Assembly (NCBI GenBank): GCA_012960315.1 | Contig: DUBN01000059.1 | Location: forward strand, 22,151 to 86,150 | Direction of reading: 5' to 3' | Source: Acidimicrobiia bacterium | Lineage (GTDB): Bacteria > Actinomycetota > Acidimicrobiia > Acidimicrobiales > Poriferisodalaceae | Length of the DNA stretch: 64,000 nt | In this document: positions 27,509 through 36,480 of the stretch, piece after piece | Layout: each line of letters starts with the position of its first letter | Numbering within the stretch: the stretch's first letter is position 1 | Program-made: the position numbers and the translations under genes | Notes under the pieces: model-generated | Databases searched by the model: none | The model's input: the letters and a program-made list of their open reading frames with translations, nothing else | Told to the model about the DNA's origin: nothing

Positions 27509-28992
27509 TATTCGTCATCCTCCTGTGAATGCTCTTCATTTTCGGTTTCCGCACTGTCAACCGTACCGTCATGGTCTTCTTCTGAATTGTCGGAATCTGA
27601 CAGGTCGGGAAGTTCGAGGTCATCGCGGTTGATGGTGTTTCCCTCTGAGTCAATCAATTCGACTTCAGCAACCAACCATTCCAAGGCTTTACGTTTGCTG
27701 ATTTCGGCCATGAGCGGTCCGAGTCCATCGCCATGATCTTCGATTTGGTGTCGAAGTTCAGGAACCGATGTTTCGAACTGCTCAGACATGCGTTCCAGTT
27801 CTTCTTCTAACTCGTCGTCGTCAACCTCAATCGATTCTCTTTCGACGATCGAACGAAGGGCCAAGTCCACTTTGGCTGATCGTTCTGCAGCGTCGCGCAA
27901 CTCGACGGTGAAAGATTCTGGCTCCTGCCCGGTCATCTGCATCCAGGTTTCAATGTTCATTCCCTGGCCCTGTAGCCGCATCGCCAGTTGCTGTAGTTGT
28001 TCAGACATTTCTCCGTTGACCATGGAATCGGGAATGTCTTCTTCAACTAGTTCGGCCAGTGCAGTTGCTGTGTTTTCTCTCATTGCTGCGTTCGCCTGAA
28101 AGATTCGCATCATTCGCATGCGTTGAATAGTTTCCGACTGCAGTTCCTCCACCGTCTCATGATCGGTATTTTCTTCGACCCATTCGTCGTTGAGTTCGGG
28201 TAGTACTTCTTCTTTAACTGCGTGAACTTTGATTTCAAAGTCGATCGTGACGTCTTCTTGCATCGGGTGGTCGGCGTTGAAGCTGAGTTCATCGCCTGCG
28301 CTTACTCCCTCGAGTTGAGAGTCAACCTCCTCGACGATTCCGCCGCTTCCCACTGAGTACAAGTAGTCATCGGCGGTGAGTCCTGGGAGTGATTCGCCGT
28401 CAACGGTTCCTTGAATATCGATAGATACCTGATCACCTGAAGCTGCGGGGCGTTCCACGTCGATGAGTTCAGCGGATTGGCGTCGTTGTACATCGATTTG
28501 TTCTTGGACTTCTTCATCGCTGGGTGCCGGATTAGATATTTCGACTTTCAGGTCTTCGTAACCTCTGATTCTGATGCGGGGTCGGGTCTCGACGACTGCT
28601 TCGAAGCAAACTAGGCCGCTATCTTCACCGCTTGTTAGGGAAAGTTCAGGGGCCGCTATGACGTCAACGGCTTCGGCTCGGACGGCGTCTGCGTAGTAGC
28701 CCGGAATGGCATCTTCTAGTGCTTGGCCTCGGGCATATTCGCTGCCGATGTGTGATTCGAGGACTGGCCGTGGGACTTTGCCTTTCCTAAATCCTGGAAT
28801 TTTGATTTCTTTGGCGATTTTCCGAAATGCTTGATCGATGGCGTCGTCAAAAGTTTCTTCATCGACTTCGACGGTCAGCTTGATCTTGGGTCCAAAGGTG
28901 CGCTCTTGGGCTTCGCCAGCATCATCTGACTCTTCTGCTTCGGAGGCAGCGGCAAGGTCATCGGGGTCGACTTCGGTCACGGTGGTCTTCAC
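27508..28992 (-). CDS. tig: Trigger factor
   Basis: Ribosome-bound chaperone and prolyl isomerase. 494 residues: the ribosome-binding signature [14 protein letters not shown], a central FKBP-like domain ([14 protein letters not shown]), and a helical C-terminal arm, followed by an acidic tail (last 40 or so residues rich in Asp, Glu and Ser). About 25 acidic N-terminal residues precede the domain. Start is GTG. It leads a tig-clpP transcript. Confidence 0.95.
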   Translation of the reverse strand: MKTTVTEVDPDDLAAASEAEESDDAGEAQERTFGPKIKLTVEVDEETFDDAIDQAFRKIAKEIKIPGFRKGKVPRPVLESHIGSEYARGQALEDAIPGYYADAVRAEAVDVIAAPELSLTSGEDSGLVCFEAVVETRPRIRIRGYEDLKVEISNPAPSDEEVQEQIDVQRRQSAELIDVERPAASGDQVSIDIQGTVDGESLPGLTADDYLYSVGSGGIVEEVDSQLEGVSAGDELSFNADHPMQEDVTIDFEIKVHAVKEEVLPELNDEWVEENTDHETVEELQSETIQRMRMMRIFQANAAMRENTATALAELVEEDIPDSMVNGEMSEQLQQLAMRLQGQGMNIETWMQMTGQEPESFTVELRDAAERSAKVDLALRSIVERESIEVDDDELEEELERMSEQFETSVPELRHQIEDHGDGLGPLMAEISKRKALEWLVAEVELIDSEGNTINRDDLELPDLSDSDNSEEDHDGTVDSAETENEEHSQEDDE

Positions 28993-29052
28993 AAGGGCCG
29001 AATTCTATCGGGCGGTTCCGTTGTCCCCTATTGCAGTTCACGACTGAGTTTG

Positions 29053-29124
29053 AGCGGGCGACGAGAATCGAACTCGCATCATCAGCTTGGAAGGCTGAGG
29101 TTCTGGCCATTGAACTACGCCCGC
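29053..29124 (-). tRNA. tRNA-Gly (anticodon TCC)
   Basis: A 72-nt cloverleaf on the minus strand. Acceptor arms GCGGGCG and CGCCCGC pair fully and the discriminator is T; the D stem is GTTC/GAAC, the anticodon loop CTTCCAA (TCC) sits on stem TCAGC/GCTGA, and the T loop is TTCGATT on GCGAG/CTCGT. CCA is not encoded. Confidence 0.95.
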
Positions 29125-29157
29125 GAACCCGGCCAGACTACCGGTATCGAGCCCTTG

Positions 29158-30264
29158 CTACAGATCGAAGGGCAAGTCAACGACGATCGCCGGTCGCCAT
29201 CCGGTTGGTGTGTGAACCTGCAATTTGGTACCTGGAAGGTTTTGCGGGACCTCTACGATCGCTAATCCTAAATTTCGTTCGTATCGCGGCGAGTAGACGA
29301 CAGCTCGGGTTTGACCAGCGTAGGAGCCGTTGGGAGTTTGTAGTCCCACCGGTTCTGGGTTCGCCTCGAGAGGCTCCCCATCGATCAATAGACCTTTTAA
29401 CTCCCGGGTCGGCCCTTCGGCTCGTTTGGCAAGCAACGCATTCTTTCCCACAAAGTCGTGAGTTGCGCCCAGATCTATATAGCTACCGATTGCGGCCTCG
29501 AAGGGGTCACTCTCGGCGTCGGTGTCGGAGCCCCAGGCGAGAAGAAAATTTTCGATTCGTTCAGCGTTATTGGGCGCACCCACTCGAATGCCATGGGGCT
29601 GTCCGGCTGCCCAAATGAGATCCCACAATTGGTCTCCTTTGCTGCCGTCTTCAAGGAAAAGTTCGAAACCGCCTTGTTTACTCCAACCTGACCGGCACAC
29701 GACTAGAGGAATACCTTCATGGTGGATCCGTCGAAAATGGAAGAACTTCAGTTCGTGCACCCATTCTCCGAACACAGCCGCGACGGTGTCTGTTGCGCTC
29801 GGGCCTTGAACGGCTAACGGAGAAACATCTGGTTCGCTTACTTCGACATCGTCACCGCGTTCACCGCTAATCGCGCGTATCCACAAAAGGACGTCCGAGT
29901 CTGCGATTGAGAACCACACCGTGTCCTCATTAACTCTTAGTACAACGGGGTCGTTGATGAGACGGCCGTCATAATCGCACAGTGGCGCGTACTTGGCGAC
30001 GCCGATTCGGAGTTGTGACAAGTCGCGGGCACTTAAGTATTGGCAAAGTTCGAGGGCGTCGGGGCCTTGAACCTGTACTTGGCGTTGACAACCCACATCC
30101 CATAACGAAACCCTCTGAGTTAACGCCTCATAATCTGCGGTTGGGTCATCAGTGGCTATGGGCAGAACCATACGGTTGTAGACCGTTGCTACCGTCATCC
30201 CCGCGGCCTTCGACCGGCCATAGAAGGGAGAGGTCCTGACCCTGGGTCCCTCAGTGAGTTTCAT
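29158..30264 (-). CDS. DmdA-like (GcvT-fold) tetrahydrofolate-dependent demethylase/aminomethyltransferase
   Basis: A 368-residue GcvT-fold protein. The blocks VYNRMVLP, WDVGCQRQVQV, ISARDL-type SARDLSQLRIG, LINDPVVLRVNEDTVWFSIADSD and CRSGWSKQGGFELF follow those of dimethylsulfoniopropionate demethylase DmdA as I recall it, including the SIADSDVLLW and SKQGG runs, which differ from glycine-cleavage GcvT. DmdA moves a methyl from DMSP to tetrahydrofolate. GcvT paralogues with other substrates exist, so DmdA is likely but not proven. No dmdBCD genes adjoin. ATG 30264 is used; a TTG three codons earlier is possible. Confidence 0.72.
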   Translation of the reverse strand: MKLTEGPRVRTSPFYGRSKAAGMTVATVYNRMVLPIATDDPTADYEALTQRVSLWDVGCQRQVQVQGPDALELCQYLSARDLSQLRIGVAKYAPLCDYDGRLINDPVVLRVNEDTVWFSIADSDVLLWIRAISGERGDDVEVSEPDVSPLAVQGPSATDTVAAVFGEWVHELKFFHFRRIHHEGIPLVVCRSGWSKQGGFELFLEDGSKGDQLWDLIWAAGQPHGIRVGAPNNAERIENFLLAWGSDTDAESDPFEAAIGSYIDLGATHDFVGKNALLAKRAEGPTRELKGLLIDGEPLEANPEPVGLQTPNGSYAGQTRAVVYSPRYERNLGLAIVEVPQNLPGTKLQVHTPTGWRPAIVVDLPFDL

Positions 30265-30297
30265 GTTCGGCAAGTTACCGGTTCGTTTCGTTCCCTT

Positions 30298-31251
30298 TTA
30301 ACGGGAGTCAAAATAATTGAGGTGGCCGCGTTCAACAATTCGCTGCAGGAACTCTGGTTCGTATGCGAATTCAGGGTCCTCGCGGACAAGTTCGTCGAGC
30401 ACGATTGCGTCGTCACCAACCAGGATTCGCCAACTCTTCTCACGCACCCCGTCGAGAATGATGGCAGCTGCTTCAGCTGCCGTGGTGGGGGCGTCATCCC
30501 TAAACCGTTCGCCCCGAGAAACAACCAGTTCGGTCAGATCTGCGTCACTCATTTGGTCCACATCGGTGCCTCGTTCAGCCAGAGTTTTTCGAATCCGTTC
30601 GAGGTCAGGGCCACCATGCGCTGCAGTGCTATTAAGAGCAATCGAAGTTCCTATATGGCCGGGCATGACGACGTGTGCCATCACATGGGGAGCGTGAAGG
30701 CGAAGGTCGATGTTGAGGGCTTCGGTAAAGCCTTTGACCGCAAATTTCGCTGCACAGTACGCCGTATGAGGGACGTCAGGTCCAACAGTCGCCCAAAAAC
30801 CGTTGATGCTGCTGGTGTTCACTATGTGGCCCTCTTCGCTGCGAATGAGGAGCGGCAGAAATGCGCGACATCCGTGATACACCCCGCGCCAGCAGACGTC
30901 GAAAGTTTTTTCCCACGCCATTCGGTCCTCATCAGTCACGAAACTTCCGCCGCCTCCGATGCCAGCGTTGTTGAACACTAAATCGACATGCTCAACTGCG
31001 TGTCGGGCTTCAACTTGGCTACGAAACGCCAACATGTCAGCTTCGTCTGCTACATCGCAAACGTGTGAGGTCACCCGTACGTCGTCCGTCGTTTCCAAAA
31101 GAGCGAGTCGTTCGGTTTCCATCATGTTGTCTGGGCTGACGTCACACATCGCGACGTGGCATCCCGCTGCTGCAAGTTGTCGCACTAACTCGCGACCCAT
31201 GCCGGTGCCGCCTCCCGTCACTATGGCCATTTTCCCGTCGAAATTACGCAT
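30298..31251 (-). CDS. Short-chain dehydrogenase/reductase
   Basis: A 317-residue NAD(P)-dependent SDR. The Rossmann motif TGGGTGMG is near the N-terminus, NNAG follows at about residue 90, the catalytic Ser is in NTSSINGFW, and YCAAKFA gives the Tyr/Lys pair. It is longer than a classical SDR, with about 60 extra C-terminal residues. ATG 31251 has AGGAGG four bases upstream. It lies next to the DmdA-like gene on the same strand; a shared pathway is only a guess. Confidence 0.88.
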   Translation of the reverse strand: MRNFDGKMAIVTGGGTGMGRELVRQLAAAGCHVAMCDVSPDNMMETERLALLETTDDVRVTSHVCDVADEADMLAFRSQVEARHAVEHVDLVFNNAGIGGGGSFVTDEDRMAWEKTFDVCWRGVYHGCRAFLPLLIRSEEGHIVNTSSINGFWATVGPDVPHTAYCAAKFAVKGFTEALNIDLRLHAPHVMAHVVMPGHIGTSIALNSTAAHGGPDLERIRKTLAERGTDVDQMSDADLTELVVSRGERFRDDAPTTAAEAAAIILDGVREKSWRILVGDDAIVLDELVREDPEFAYEPEFLQRIVERGHLNYFDSR

Positions 31252-31342
31252 GGCGCCTCCTGTCAAAAATCAATGGTTTCAGTTACTTTGTCCGTTTGTC
31301 ATCTAGAACTGCAAGACCGACTATTTGAAGAACGGGGAATCA

Positions 31343-32731
31343 ATGCTGCACAATACCGAGGTGACTCACCCAGGGTTTCGAAAAATTTTCATAGCGGCAC
31401 TATGTCTCCTCGTGCTCGGTTGTTCCGGCGGGGCCGTACCAACTTCGACACAAGCCGATCCAACCCAAACAAGTGCGGGTTTGATCATCGCTACCGATTC
31501 CACAGTGGCACCGGCAACAACCGTCGCTTCTGCTAACCCGTCAACTACCACCACATCGGGTGGCGTTTCCATGTTGGCAGTTTCAGGTGACCCCACTTTG
31601 CAGTTAGATCACACCAGTAACGCCCCCACCTCCGACGCTTTTGCTCCTTCGGTGATGCCTGACACTCCCATGGGTCGAATTGGTTACACCAGATATGTGT
31701 TCGCACGAAGCGGCGAACAGATTATTCCGGCACTGATCGAGGGTCCCAGAGGCAGTCAGACACGCTGTCAAAAAGTTGAATTGCCTTGTTCATTCGGAGA
31801 TCTCAAAGCACTGTTGGACTCTGGGGCTGAGATACCTTCAACCCTCAACATGAACCGCTCTGAGTTAACTCAGCTGGTGACGCAGTTAGGTGAAGTCGCA
31901 GGAGCATTGGAGCAATACAGCGATGTGAACGATGCATGCGCCGCGGGTTATCGACCTGATGGCACTCAAACTCCGAACATGGGGTCGCACTTCACTAACT
32001 TTCCCTTGATCATCGACGGAAAATTTGACCCAGCGGCACCCGAAATTCTCTTGTTCGTATCAGCTGATGACGCCACTCCCCCGTTTGGCGCGCTGGGGCG
32101 CTGCAAAGACGGTGCATGGAAGGGTGGTGAAGTAGAGATCGCTGGTGCCGCGTTCTATATGCCGTTCGCTTTTGCTGGCGACGATCATTTCGAAGGGTTC
32201 AGTGGCCCATTAGACAATTGGCATGTTCACTACAACTTGTGTCGCCTTGCGGGGCAAGACGTGACGGTGCTGCCTTCAGTGTGTTCTGGGGAGGACGACG
32301 GTCCTTTAGACCGCCCCCAAGGTTTCGCGAGCGAAGGGTGGATGATCCACGCTTGGGCCGACACCGGACACGACAACCAACTTGGAGCTTTCTCCATGTG
32401 GAACCCTTCTATTTGGCCTTTGTCGGACCCCGAAGCTGTTGGCGAGGGCTCTCTGGGCTCAAGAACGGCGAGCAACACCAATCTGATCGCCGACTTCGAT
32501 TATCAGGTAGCGGAAGCGGCCGTACCTGGAAAGATTTCCTTTTTTAACGCCGACCCTGAGGCTCACAGCGTTACGGCTGGCACTCCTGAAAATCCGACAG
32601 GTGAGTTTGATAGTGGTGTTGTTGGTGGTGGTACAGCCGCGACCATCGAGATTTCTCAGCCTGGGACCTACGAATTTTTCTGTTCACTCCATCCGGGAAT
32701 GAGAGGCGCAATCACTGTTGGTGGCAGTTGA
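31343..32731 (+). CDS. Secreted lipoprotein with C-terminal plastocyanin-like domain
   Basis: A 462-residue exported protein. The N-terminus has a signal peptide ending in LVLGCSGG (lipobox Cys), then a Thr/Ser/Pro linker. The middle domain, which I cannot name, is His-rich (MGSHFTNF, NWHVHYNLC, EGWMIHAW) and contains several Cys. The last 90 residues look like a type I copper domain: NADPEAHSVTAG supplies a His and YEFFCSLHPGMRG a Cys, His and Met in the usual spacing. ATG 31343 has GGGGA upstream. A periplasmic copper or redox role is inferred. Confidence 0.7.
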   Translation: MLHNTEVTHPGFRKIFIAALCLLVLGCSGGAVPTSTQADPTQTSAGLIIATDSTVAPATTVASANPSTTTTSGGVSMLAVSGDPTLQLDHTSNAPTSDAFAPSVMPDTPMGRIGYTRYVFARSGEQIIPALIEGPRGSQTRCQKVELPCSFGDLKALLDSGAEIPSTLNMNRSELTQLVTQLGEVAGALEQYSDVNDACAAGYRPDGTQTPNMGSHFTNFPLIIDGKFDPAAPEILLFVSADDATPPFGALGRCKDGAWKGGEVEIAGAAFYMPFAFAGDDHFEGFSGPLDNWHVHYNLCRLAGQDVTVLPSVCSGEDDGPLDRPQGFASEGWMIHAWADTGHDNQLGAFSMWNPSIWPLSDPEAVGEGSLGSRTASNTNLIADFDYQVAEAAVPGKISFFNADPEAHSVTAGTPENPTGEFDSGVVGGGTAATIEISQPGTYEFFCSLHPGMRGAITVGGS

Positions 32732-32943
32732 TCAACATCTCACTAATTGACATTCAGATGGTTACCTAAAAGCAAAGAACTCGAAGACAATTTTGTACAA
32801 ACCGCCGTCGGTGCTGCCCTGGATGTGGTGGCCTTCTGTGTCGATTCCCCAGTGATGGACACGCGTACCAGGGCGCGGCTAAGCAAGGTTCGCCCGGGTC
32901 GAGGCACAACCGGTTGGCTTTATTCTTATGGGGCTCTGGTCGG

Positions 32944-33321
32944 TTATAGAAGCGAGAAGAAAATCATGAGCATTCCGACCCAACTCACAACGAAGGCGAG
33001 GGTGCGGACGTAGGCGATACCCAGAATGTGTACGACCGCGTGTACCAGGCGGGCCCAGAAGAAGATGCCCGCCCCTGTGGCTGCGTTGACGTCTGTTAGG
33101 TGAGCGATAATCACCAGAGCTGCGAAGGCTGGCAGATTCTCGACCAAGTTAAGATGTGCTCGCTGGGCTCGTTGGGCCCATGCGGCAGGGGCCGGTGGGT
33201 CTTCCGGATAGGTCAGAACGTTCCCGAGCCCTTGACTTTGGATGCGTTCGAGTACATATGGGAGCCAGAGCACGCTGCAGAGAAAAGCACTCCAGGCGAG
33301 GTAGCTGAGATCAGTGTCCAC
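32944..33321 (-). CDS. MAPEG family membrane protein
   Basis: A 125-residue membrane-associated eicosanoid/glutathione-metabolism family protein with four hydrophobic segments. Conserved features are the opening DTDLSYLAWSAFL, AQRAQRAHLNLVENLPAFAALV and RLVHAVVHILG. Bacterial members are often of unknown function. GTG 33321 is chosen because it has GGAGGG upstream and gives the family's normal first residues; an ATG four codons earlier is the alternative. The 212 bases before the preceding plus-strand gene hold nothing I recognise. Confidence 0.8.
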   Translation of the reverse strand: MDTDLSYLAWSAFLCSVLWLPYVLERIQSQGLGNVLTYPEDPPAPAAWAQRAQRAHLNLVENLPAFAALVIIAHLTDVNAATGAGIFFWARLVHAVVHILGIAYVRTLAFVVSWVGMLMIFFSLL

Positions 33322-33396
33322 TTGACCCTCCATCAATATTAGGTACCCGTCAACTTAGACCTCGGCTCGTAATTTTTCGTTGACAAGGGATCTATT

Positions 33397-34491
33397 TCAT
33401 TCGAGTTCAACAGTTGGGCATGTTCGCCGACCACCGGTCGGGTTGTGCACTCGAGCTCGCTCGATCAGTGGCGTACCGACGTCGTCTGTTGTGAGAAATG
33501 TTTCTATAGCTGTGGCAATCGGGTGCGCAACAAGTTGAACGTAGTTCTCTGTCGCAAGGAATTTGCCTTCTGAAGGGCTGGCGAGATAAGCAATTTCGAG
33601 AAGAGCATTAGTGGTCTGCGGTTTGCGGACGAGACTGTAAGCGTCATCTCCGGCTGAGTTGACCACTCGGAGGGCTCCTGCGTCCCAGCGAGATGTCCAT
33701 TGAATACCTTCGATAGCGTCAAGTACTTCAAACACCTCTTGGTGCAGCAGTCCAGCCAGACGAGCTGATCCATCGTCTCCAGTCTGAGCGAATACTTCGG
33801 TGCCCGGCTTGTTTGATTTTGCTGCGGTCGGCGCGTTGTGGTGTATCGAAACGAAGGCTTCGGCGTTGACGGCATCTCCCAGGAAGACCCTCTCATCCAA
33901 CGACATGTAATAGTCCCCAGCGCGGGTCAACATGGTAGGGATTTCTCTTAATTCAAGTAGTCCCGCGACCGCAAGCGCGACTTGGAGGTTGAGTCGACTC
34001 TCGGCAAGACCAGTAGGGCCTCGCGCTCCCGGGTCTTTCCCTCCATGCCCAGGGTCGAGAACGACTCTGATGTCGCGCACGGGAGTGGCTGTTGAGACGC
34101 TTTTCACATCGCCGCACGGGTCAACTACTAGCCATCCGTCAGTATTTATCTCTGAGACACGGACGACGATGCCGTTGTTCGTGATAGCGACGGTTGGAGC
34201 GAACACCGTGGTGGTCACCGTCGGCGTTGATGTTGTTGTCGACGTTGTCGTTGTAGTTTGTGGCACGGTTGAAGTGGGTGACGGCGGAGCGGAATCGGCC
34301 ACCGCGTCAGGCATTGTTGTACTGGTTGTGGAAACCGCTGGTTGTGTGATGTTCACAGTCGAGCGTTGGGTGGTGTTGGTAGGTGTCGTCTGGTCAGCCT
34401 GCGTTGACTCAGAAGACGCGCAGGCCACCAGTAGCACGACCGCTACGCCGCTAAGGACCACCGAACGAGTTTTTTGAAGCCGGGAATGCAC
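33397..34491 (-). CDS. N-acetylmuramoyl-L-alanine amidase (AmiC/Amidase_3) lipoprotein
   Basis: A 364-residue wall hydrolase that cuts the MurNAc-L-Ala bond. Signal peptide and lipobox (LLVACASS) are followed by a Thr/Ser-rich linker of about 70 residues. The zinc site is visible: His in LDPGHGGKDPG, Glu in LAESRLNLQ, His in SIHHNAP, and catalytic Glu in LLEIAYL. GTG 34491 places the start right before the signal peptide; ATG 34548 would overlap the upstream gene by 22 bases. Confidence 0.85.
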   Translation of the reverse strand: MHSRLQKTRSVVLSGVAVVLLVACASSESTQADQTTPTNTTQRSTVNITQPAVSTTSTTMPDAVADSAPPSPTSTVPQTTTTTSTTTSTPTVTTTVFAPTVAITNNGIVVRVSEINTDGWLVVDPCGDVKSVSTATPVRDIRVVLDPGHGGKDPGARGPTGLAESRLNLQVALAVAGLLELREIPTMLTRAGDYYMSLDERVFLGDAVNAEAFVSIHHNAPTAAKSNKPGTEVFAQTGDDGSARLAGLLHQEVFEVLDAIEGIQWTSRWDAGALRVVNSAGDDAYSLVRKPQTTNALLEIAYLASPSEGKFLATENYVQLVAHPIATAIETFLTTDDVGTPLIERARVHNPTGGRRTCPTVELE

Positions 34492-34525
34492 GCCGCTGCA
34501 AGCTATCTGTGTCAATTGAATTTGA

Positions 34526-35116
34526 TCACTGAATCGGATCGATTTCATCGGCAAGATCAGCGACCATTTGCGGAAAATCTGGTGACGCGGCTCTGCCAAC
34601 AAGATGACGTGCGAGTTCTTTGATCGGTCGATCCCATGAGACGATAAGAAATGGTGTGTTGGCGTCGCGGTATTGGTCGATAATCGCGGCGCTGTTTTGC
34701 AGGTCCCCTTCAAGGTCGGCTTCTGGTATGTCCTCCGGGTCGAACACCGGCACCGAAGTTTGCGCGGGTGGGGGTGAAAGAATCACTCCTTGTGATGAAA
34801 GCCCGCTAAGTAGAGCCACCACAGAGAGTTTCGTGGTTGTTTCACCACGAAATATTAATACTGTGCGTCGCCGCGAGATCTGATCCAGCACAGCAACTTC
34901 TTCAGCCAACGTTGTCGGATGCGCAGCATCACCGTCCACGTCGACGATGATGCTGAGATTGCTTGTGACTGCTGCGATGGCAGCGGCTTCGACACATTCG
35001 GAACCAGGTGGTCCGGTGACAACTGTCCCCCAAATACCGTGCTGGTCTGCCTCGCTAGCTAGCCGGCGGCGGTCATGGTGGCTGCTAACTTTTCGGAGAT
35101 CTAGAACGAGTCTCAC
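34526..35116 (-). CDS. Short luciferase-like (LLM) protein, partner of the upstream LLM gene
   Basis: 196 residues that look like a cut-down LLM TIM barrel: strands and helices as in MRLVLDLRKVSS, then EVAVLDQISRRRTVLIFRG, which corresponds to the AVLDxxSxGR block of LLM enzymes. The large insertions and the FMN/F420-site residues of full-length members are missing. It is joined to the 315-residue LLM gene by a GTGA overlap, so a heteromeric partner or a degenerate duplicate is possible. No function is proposed. Confidence 0.55.
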   Translation of the reverse strand: MRLVLDLRKVSSHHDRRRLASEADQHGIWGTVVTGPPGSECVEAAAIAAVTSNLSIIVDVDGDAAHPTTLAEEVAVLDQISRRRTVLIFRGETTTKLSVVALLSGLSSQGVILSPPPAQTSVPVFDPEDIPEADLEGDLQNSAAIIDQYRDANTPFLIVSWDRPIKELARHLVGRAASPDFPQMVADLADEIDPIQ

Positions 35117-36060
35117 CGTTGCACCCCGAGTTCTTGGACCAGTGGCGAAAGTTCTTGCCCGATGCGCTCAATAACTTCTACTAGTGCTGTGCGCGGGGGC
35201 TGGTCGTATCCGACGCGACAGACCACTAGGTCGACGTCGTAGCCTTCGAAGTCCTCCGCGATCTCTTCCGCTGATCCGACTGTGGCTGAACGCTCAACTT
35301 CGTCCATTGACGCTTCGATTTGGCTGACGAAATCGACCCCTGTTTTGTCTGCACCCCAGCCAAGGCCTGCATAAACCAAGTAGCTGGAACGCACCCATTC
35401 AAGGGCCTTACGTCGTTCGCTTTCGGTATCGACAATCCACAGGTTACGAAGAAGTCCAATCGGAGGTGGTGTTCCGCCCGGCGAACCTGATGTTTCCCAT
35501 TCTGTGCGATGAGCTGCAATGAGGCCATTCACGACGTCTCGTGAAAACGCGCCCGAGATAAACAACCCGAGGCCGCGTCGTCCGGCCCGCCGCGCCGCTT
35601 TTTCGCTGCTGACTCCCACCCATGTCGGGGCGCTCACCGCCGTCTGGAGCGCGTCGAGACCTGAGTTCATCAATTGCAGGCGGTTGCTGATGAGTTCATC
35701 TTTGATCGTAAATTCGATAGGCCGGTAGCCCATGCCGACCCCCAACTGGAATCGGCCTTGTGATTGCGCATCGAGAAGATTGACGGCGTTCGCCACCCGG
35801 TTCGGTTCGTGAAGAGGCAGTAATAGGACTCCGGTACCGACTTCTAACCGTTCGGTGGCTGCGAGCGCTGCGGATGCTGCGGGCAGCAAAGCCGGGCAAT
35901 ACCCGTCGTAGTAGGCGTGATGTTCTGACAACCAAAGACTATGAATGCCGTTGTTCTCAGCTAAGCGGGCGTCATCGACGAGTTCTTGGTAAGCCTGTTC
36001 AAACGATCGCGGGTTTGTGGCAGTCGATTGAAGACACCAAAGCCCAATTCCCATGTCCAT
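35113..36060 (-). CDS. LLM-class flavin/F420-dependent oxidoreductase
   Basis: A 315-residue TIM-barrel enzyme. Signature elements are LWLSEHHAYYDGY, the GTGVLLLPLHEP strand, AVNLLDAQSQGRFQLGVGMGYRP, and a C-terminal region with SAEEIAEDFEGYDVDLVV. Such enzymes oxidise alcohols, aldehydes or thio compounds with F420 or FMN. The context (short LLM partner, then cell-wall amidase) gives no substrate. Confidence 0.82.
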   Translation of the reverse strand: MDMGIGLWCLQSTATNPRSFEQAYQELVDDARLAENNGIHSLWLSEHHAYYDGYCPALLPAASAALAATERLEVGTGVLLLPLHEPNRVANAVNLLDAQSQGRFQLGVGMGYRPIEFTIKDELISNRLQLMNSGLDALQTAVSAPTWVGVSSEKAARRAGRRGLGLFISGAFSRDVVNGLIAAHRTEWETSGSPGGTPPPIGLLRNLWIVDTESERRKALEWVRSSYLVYAGLGWGADKTGVDFVSQIEASMDEVERSATVGSAEEIAEDFEGYDVDLVVCRVGYDQPPRTALVEVIERIGQELSPLVQELGVQR

Positions 36061-36117
36061 GACACAGTGTGGCTCGCGAAGCGGGGTTCGCGCAGGACAA
36101 AAGATGGGCTACCGCGT

Positions 36118-36477
36118 TTAGCAGTTATCGAACTTCTCTCGCGCCTGTTCGCGTTGTTCGGGTTCTGCGGCGACCGAAATTTCGTTAGCTGCGAACAGAA
36201 GACATGTTTTCGATGCGCCTTGTTGAATTTTTGTGTCGATCTCAGTGGCCAACGGTGTGCACAGATCTTGTTTTTCATAGCCCGCCCCTCGTCGGCAGGC
36301 TCGCAAAAAGTTTGCTTTATGTGATTCATTCCATTGCGCAGCGCTACTACATCCTGATCCGAGCAACAGAGCTGCCAAAAGAAGGAGCGCCTTCCAACGC
36401 TTTTGCGAATTCACCTCGCCACGACGGTCTGTTGGGTTGTTGCCGCTTAGCGTTGTCGGCGAAGGCGACCTTTTCAT
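36118..36477 (-). CDS. Small lipoprotein of unknown function
   Basis: 119 residues. The signal peptide LLLLAALLLGSGCSS has a good lipobox. The mature part has five Cys in a helical pattern (FLRACRRG, DLCTPLATEI, TCLLFAA, final DNC), resembling small actinobacterial lipoproteins with two Cys-x-x-Cys-type helices. It begins three bases after the upstream hydrolase gene ends, so it is probably in its transcript. No function is known. Confidence 0.65.
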   Translation of the reverse strand: MKRSPSPTTLSGNNPTDRRGEVNSQKRWKALLLLAALLLGSGCSSAAQWNESHKANFLRACRRGAGYEKQDLCTPLATEIDTKIQQGASKTCLLFAANEISVAAEPEQREQAREKFDNC

Positions 36478-36480
36478 GGG

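Noticed and set aside
30322..30981. Plus-strand open frame of about 219 codons
   Set aside because: Antisense shadow of the SDR gene, whose motifs are complete.
32747..33013. Plus-strand open frame of about 88 codons
   Set aside because: Overlaps the MAPEG gene antisense and lacks any domain or ribosome site.
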